NCBI GenBank assembly: GCA_037127255.1
Contig: JBANSL010000008.1
Span: forward strand, 1,264,896 to 1,328,895
Reading direction: 5' to 3'
From: Persicaria tinctoria
Lineage: Eukaryota > Streptophyta > Magnoliopsida > Caryophyllales > Polygonaceae
DNA: 64,000 nucleotides
The notes under the pieces are model-generated. The model was not told where the DNA came from, did not search any database, and saw nothing but the letters and a program-made list of their open reading frames with translations. Both the position numbers and the translations under genes were made by a program. Positions 61,289 through 64,000 of the stretch are shown here, in pieces; the stretch's first letter is position 1; each line of letters starts with the position of its first letter.

Positions 61289-61388
61289 GACGATTCTGCG
61301 CCTCGACGAAGCGGCCAATGCCTTTGCTGATGTGATGAATATGTCAAATGATACGATCTTCAGGGCCCTCCATAATACTTTGTTTTTG

Positions 61389-64000
61389 ATGGATAGTTTG
61401 AAAATCATAGCCTGGAATACGGGTGGGGCGGGAAGCGACGCTTTCGCTGCTGCCATCCGTGAATTGATCAGGAAATATGATCCACAAGTTCTTGTCTTGG
61501 TTGAACCACGGATTAGTGGGGATACGGCTGATAGAGTATGTCGCAGAATTGGATTCGATGGGATGATCAGGATGGATGTTGTGGGCTTCGCAGAGGGGAT
61601 TTGGGTACTTTGGCGCACCTCGGTGGTTGATGTTTATCCCATAGTTCAACATCCACAACACATCACGCTCGAAATCTATAGAAGAGGGGAAGTGCCATGG
61701 ATTCTATCAGCAGTGTATGCAGCTCCGTCGCGTGTAAGGAGGATGGATTTATGGAGAAGTTTGATGGACTTTGCGGAGACGAACACCAGACCCTGGGTTC
61801 TCATGGGTGACTTCAACGCGACGTTAAACCCTGAGGAAAGATCGCCTCAGGCTTCGGTGGGTTCGAACAGAGCAACACAAGACTTCAAAGAATGGACAGA
61901 AGCTGCACAACTTCTGGACCTTGGGTTTTCAGGTCCCCCTTTCACCTGGTGGAGAGGTAACTACGAGGAGACAAGAACCATGGCGAGACTTGACAGGGCC
62001 CTCTGCTGCCCGGATTGGAGGCTGAGATTCCCGGAAGCCTCGATAACCCACTTAGTAGCCCCGTATTCGGACCACGCCCCCATCCTTCTAGACCTCGAGC
62101 CAAAGAGAGATGAGCAGCCAGCAGTCAAGCCGTTCCGCTTCCAAACGGCTTGGATACAAAGTGGAATAAAGAGGTAGAGACATGTACGGCACTCAGAAGG
62201 TTCGCAAATGTCCTCGATGCTTGGAATAAAGACACTTTTGGCAATATTTTTAAAAAGAAAAATCTGCTAGTAAAGAGAATTGAGGGAGTTAGACACAAGC
62301 TAGCGGAAAATGTGTGCAAGCACTACCTAGATTTGGAGGAAAAGCTTTCGACTGAGTTAGAAGAAGTCCTTGCCCAGGAGCAGCAGCTGTGGTTCCAGAA
62401 ATCAAGGGAGAATTTCTGAATTGATGGTGATAGAAATACCAAGTTTTACCACCTTTCGACCATTGTCCGTCGTCGGCGAAACAAGATCAGTCGTCTGCAA
62501 AACGATGAGGGTGTATGGATTGAGGAACTGACCGATCTGAGAGCCTTGGTAACGTCCTTCTTTGCCAAGTTATATACTGCCGAGGGCCAGCAGACATCTC
62601 AAGTTGCGCTTAACAGCCGTAAGACTTTCCCTGCTATCGATGAGGGGAGACTAGCGATGATTGCTGCTCCGTTCAGGCAGGAGGAGGTGTGGACAGCACT
62701 CACCCAGATGGGGCCTTACAAAGCCCCGGGGCCAGACGGATACCCGACAATCTTTTACCAGAGGAACTGGGATGCAGTAGGAGAACAAGTCAGAGAGACC
62801 GTTTTAAATCTGCTCAACCTTAATCAGGCGCCAAGCGACATTGGAAATGCTCTCCTTGTTCTTATCCCGAAAACGGAGATACCTTTGAGTGCGAAACAGT
62901 TGAGACCGATAGCTCTGCTGAACGTCGTCTTCAAGATAGCTACGAAGATGATAGTGAACCGGATTAAACCAATCCTTCCGGACCTCATTGCTCCTACTCA
63001 GGCAAGCTTTATTCCGGGGAGGCAGATCGTTGATAATGTGGTAGTAGTGCAAGAAGTGCTCCATTCCATGGCAGAAAGAAGAAGGAGAAAGTGGATGCTA
63101 ATCAAAGTGGACTTAGAAAAAGCCTACGACCGCATCGACTAGACCTTCTTGAGGGCCACCTTGGAGCGAGCTCAACTACCGGAATCATTGACTGAGGTGA
63201 TCATGAAGTGTCAATCGATGGGCCGAATGAATGTGCTTTGGAACGGAGAGAAATCAGGAGGATTTCAACCTTCGAGAGGCATACGACAAGGAGATCCGCT
63301 CTCTCCGTACCTCTTCGTACTTTGTATGGAGTATTTAGCTCATATCATCCAAGATGCTGTGGAGGAGGGCAGTTGGAAACCCGTTCATGTTGGAGGGGTG
63401 GCAATCTCGCATCTCTTCTTTGCCGATGACTTAGTTCTATTCAGCGAGGCGACTCCGGAGCAAGGTCGAGTGATCAAAGGCTGCCTTGACAGATTTTGTA
63501 CGGCTTCAGGAGAACGCGTGAACTTTAACAAAAGCTCTGTGGTGTTCTCACGCAATGTGGCTGCTGCAGCTAAGGAAGAAATAAGCAGGGAGTTAGGCAT
63601 GCCAATCTCAACAGAGTTTGGAAACTACCTTGGAGTGACTACTACCTGTGGGCGCTTGACGAAGGACAAGTTTAATGCCCTTCTGGAGAAGGTCTCCACA
63701 AAGCTTAGAGGATGGAAGACGAATACACTCTCGATGGCGGGTCGAGTCACCTTAGCCAAGTCAGTCTTAACGAGCTTACCCCTATACACGATGCAGTCGA
63801 CTTACCTCCCTAGAGGAGTGTGTGATGAAATTGACAAAGCGGTGAGAGGCTTTGTATGGGGCTCTTCTCCTGGCCAGAGACGCATCCATTTATTAAGAAA
63901 AGAGATCTTGCACGCCCCAATCTCGGTGGGTGGGCTTGGAATTCGTCCGATGCGGGAGTCCAACCAAGCGAACCTTGCCAAGCTGGGATGGAGATTAATT
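61389..64000 (+). pseudogene. LINE ORF2: endonuclease plus reverse transcriptase, disrupted
   Basis: ORF2 starts at ATG 61389. The endonuclease (to about 62140) has the expected residues: WNTGG (Asn10), LVEPRIS (Glu), WVLMGDFNATL (Asp/Asn) and the terminal YSDHAPIL. Near 62145 the frame shifts, and about 15-20 linker residues seem missing before TKWNKEVE. The RT region continues with KAPGPDGYP (62720), PTQASFIPGRQIVDNVV (62995), IKVDLEKAYDRID (63105), RGIRQGDPLSPYLFV (63277) and the catalytic FADD (63419-63430), then GNYLGV. In-frame stops TGA (62417-62419) and TAG (63140-63142) replace conserved tryptophans. It cannot make an intact protein. Confidence 0.93.

Larger units (their letters stand above)
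60383..64000 (+). mobile_element. L1-type LINE, runs off the window end
   Basis: ORF1 remnant, apurinic endonuclease and reverse transcriptase in the order of plant L1 elements. The 3' part (RT thumb onwards, zinc-binding region, RNase H, A-tail) lies beyond 64000. Sequence decay is mild compared with the LINE relics elsewhere in the window, so this is a younger insertion. Confidence 0.92.

Overview
The window is nuclear DNA of a flowering plant, almost certainly a eudicot. It is AT-rich, the genes have several GT-AG introns, the proteins match typical plant families residue by residue, and most of the space between genes is plant-type transposon sequence. I cannot name the species from sequence alone. 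All gene models were joined by hand from reading frames and splice sites.

Layout. 302-2883 (-): adenosylhomocysteinase, three exons, complete at 485 aa. About 3600-14200: a transposon nest holding LINE relics, a solo LTR with target duplication, hAT elements inserted in hAT elements, and Stowaway MITEs. 15585-18693 (+): cytosolic-type serine hydroxymethyltransferase, five exons, 471 aa. 18700-31200: largely non-coding, with a retroposed GC-rich element, a Tourist MITE, a Stowaway, a LINE tail and a tRNA-derived SINE inside an older repeat. 31488-33575 (+): membrane-anchored UDP-glucuronate 4-epimerase, two exons, 452 aa. 33600-40800: mostly unassigned AT-rich sequence with a strong hairpin, a 98-bp SINE and MITEs. 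40845-41891 (+): chloroplast J-domain protein of the DnaJ20 type, two exons, 203 aa. 42700-46500: LINE relics. 47060-49594 (+): NIPA-type magnesium transporter, eight exons, 324 aa. 50646-53742 (-): twelve-exon gene for a 417-aa coiled-coil protein that I could not assign with confidence. 53900-60400: a second transposon-dense stretch with Stowaways, SINEs, a Helitron, a Harbinger element carrying GC-rich sequence, and a likely copia LTR. 60383 to the end (+): an L1-type LINE with ORF1 remnant, endonuclease and reverse transcriptase, disabled by a frameshift and two stops.

Functional links. Adenosylhomocysteinase and serine hydroxymethyltransferase both belong to one-carbon/methyl-cycle metabolism and lie head to head, about 12.7 kb apart, with only transposons between them. 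The other genes (pectin precursor synthesis, chloroplast chaperone, Mg transport, coiled-coil protein) look like ordinary unrelated neighbours.

I found no CRISPR array, operon, genuine tRNA or rRNA gene, and no clear new multi-gene system. The most unusual material is in the repeats: exact target-site duplications that order the insertions, a tRNA-like A/B-box module shared by two Tip100-like hAT elements, a very short candidate SINE family, a 43-codon candidate peptide gene with a 98-bp intron, and an intron in the epimerase gene bounded by the same five bases at both ends.
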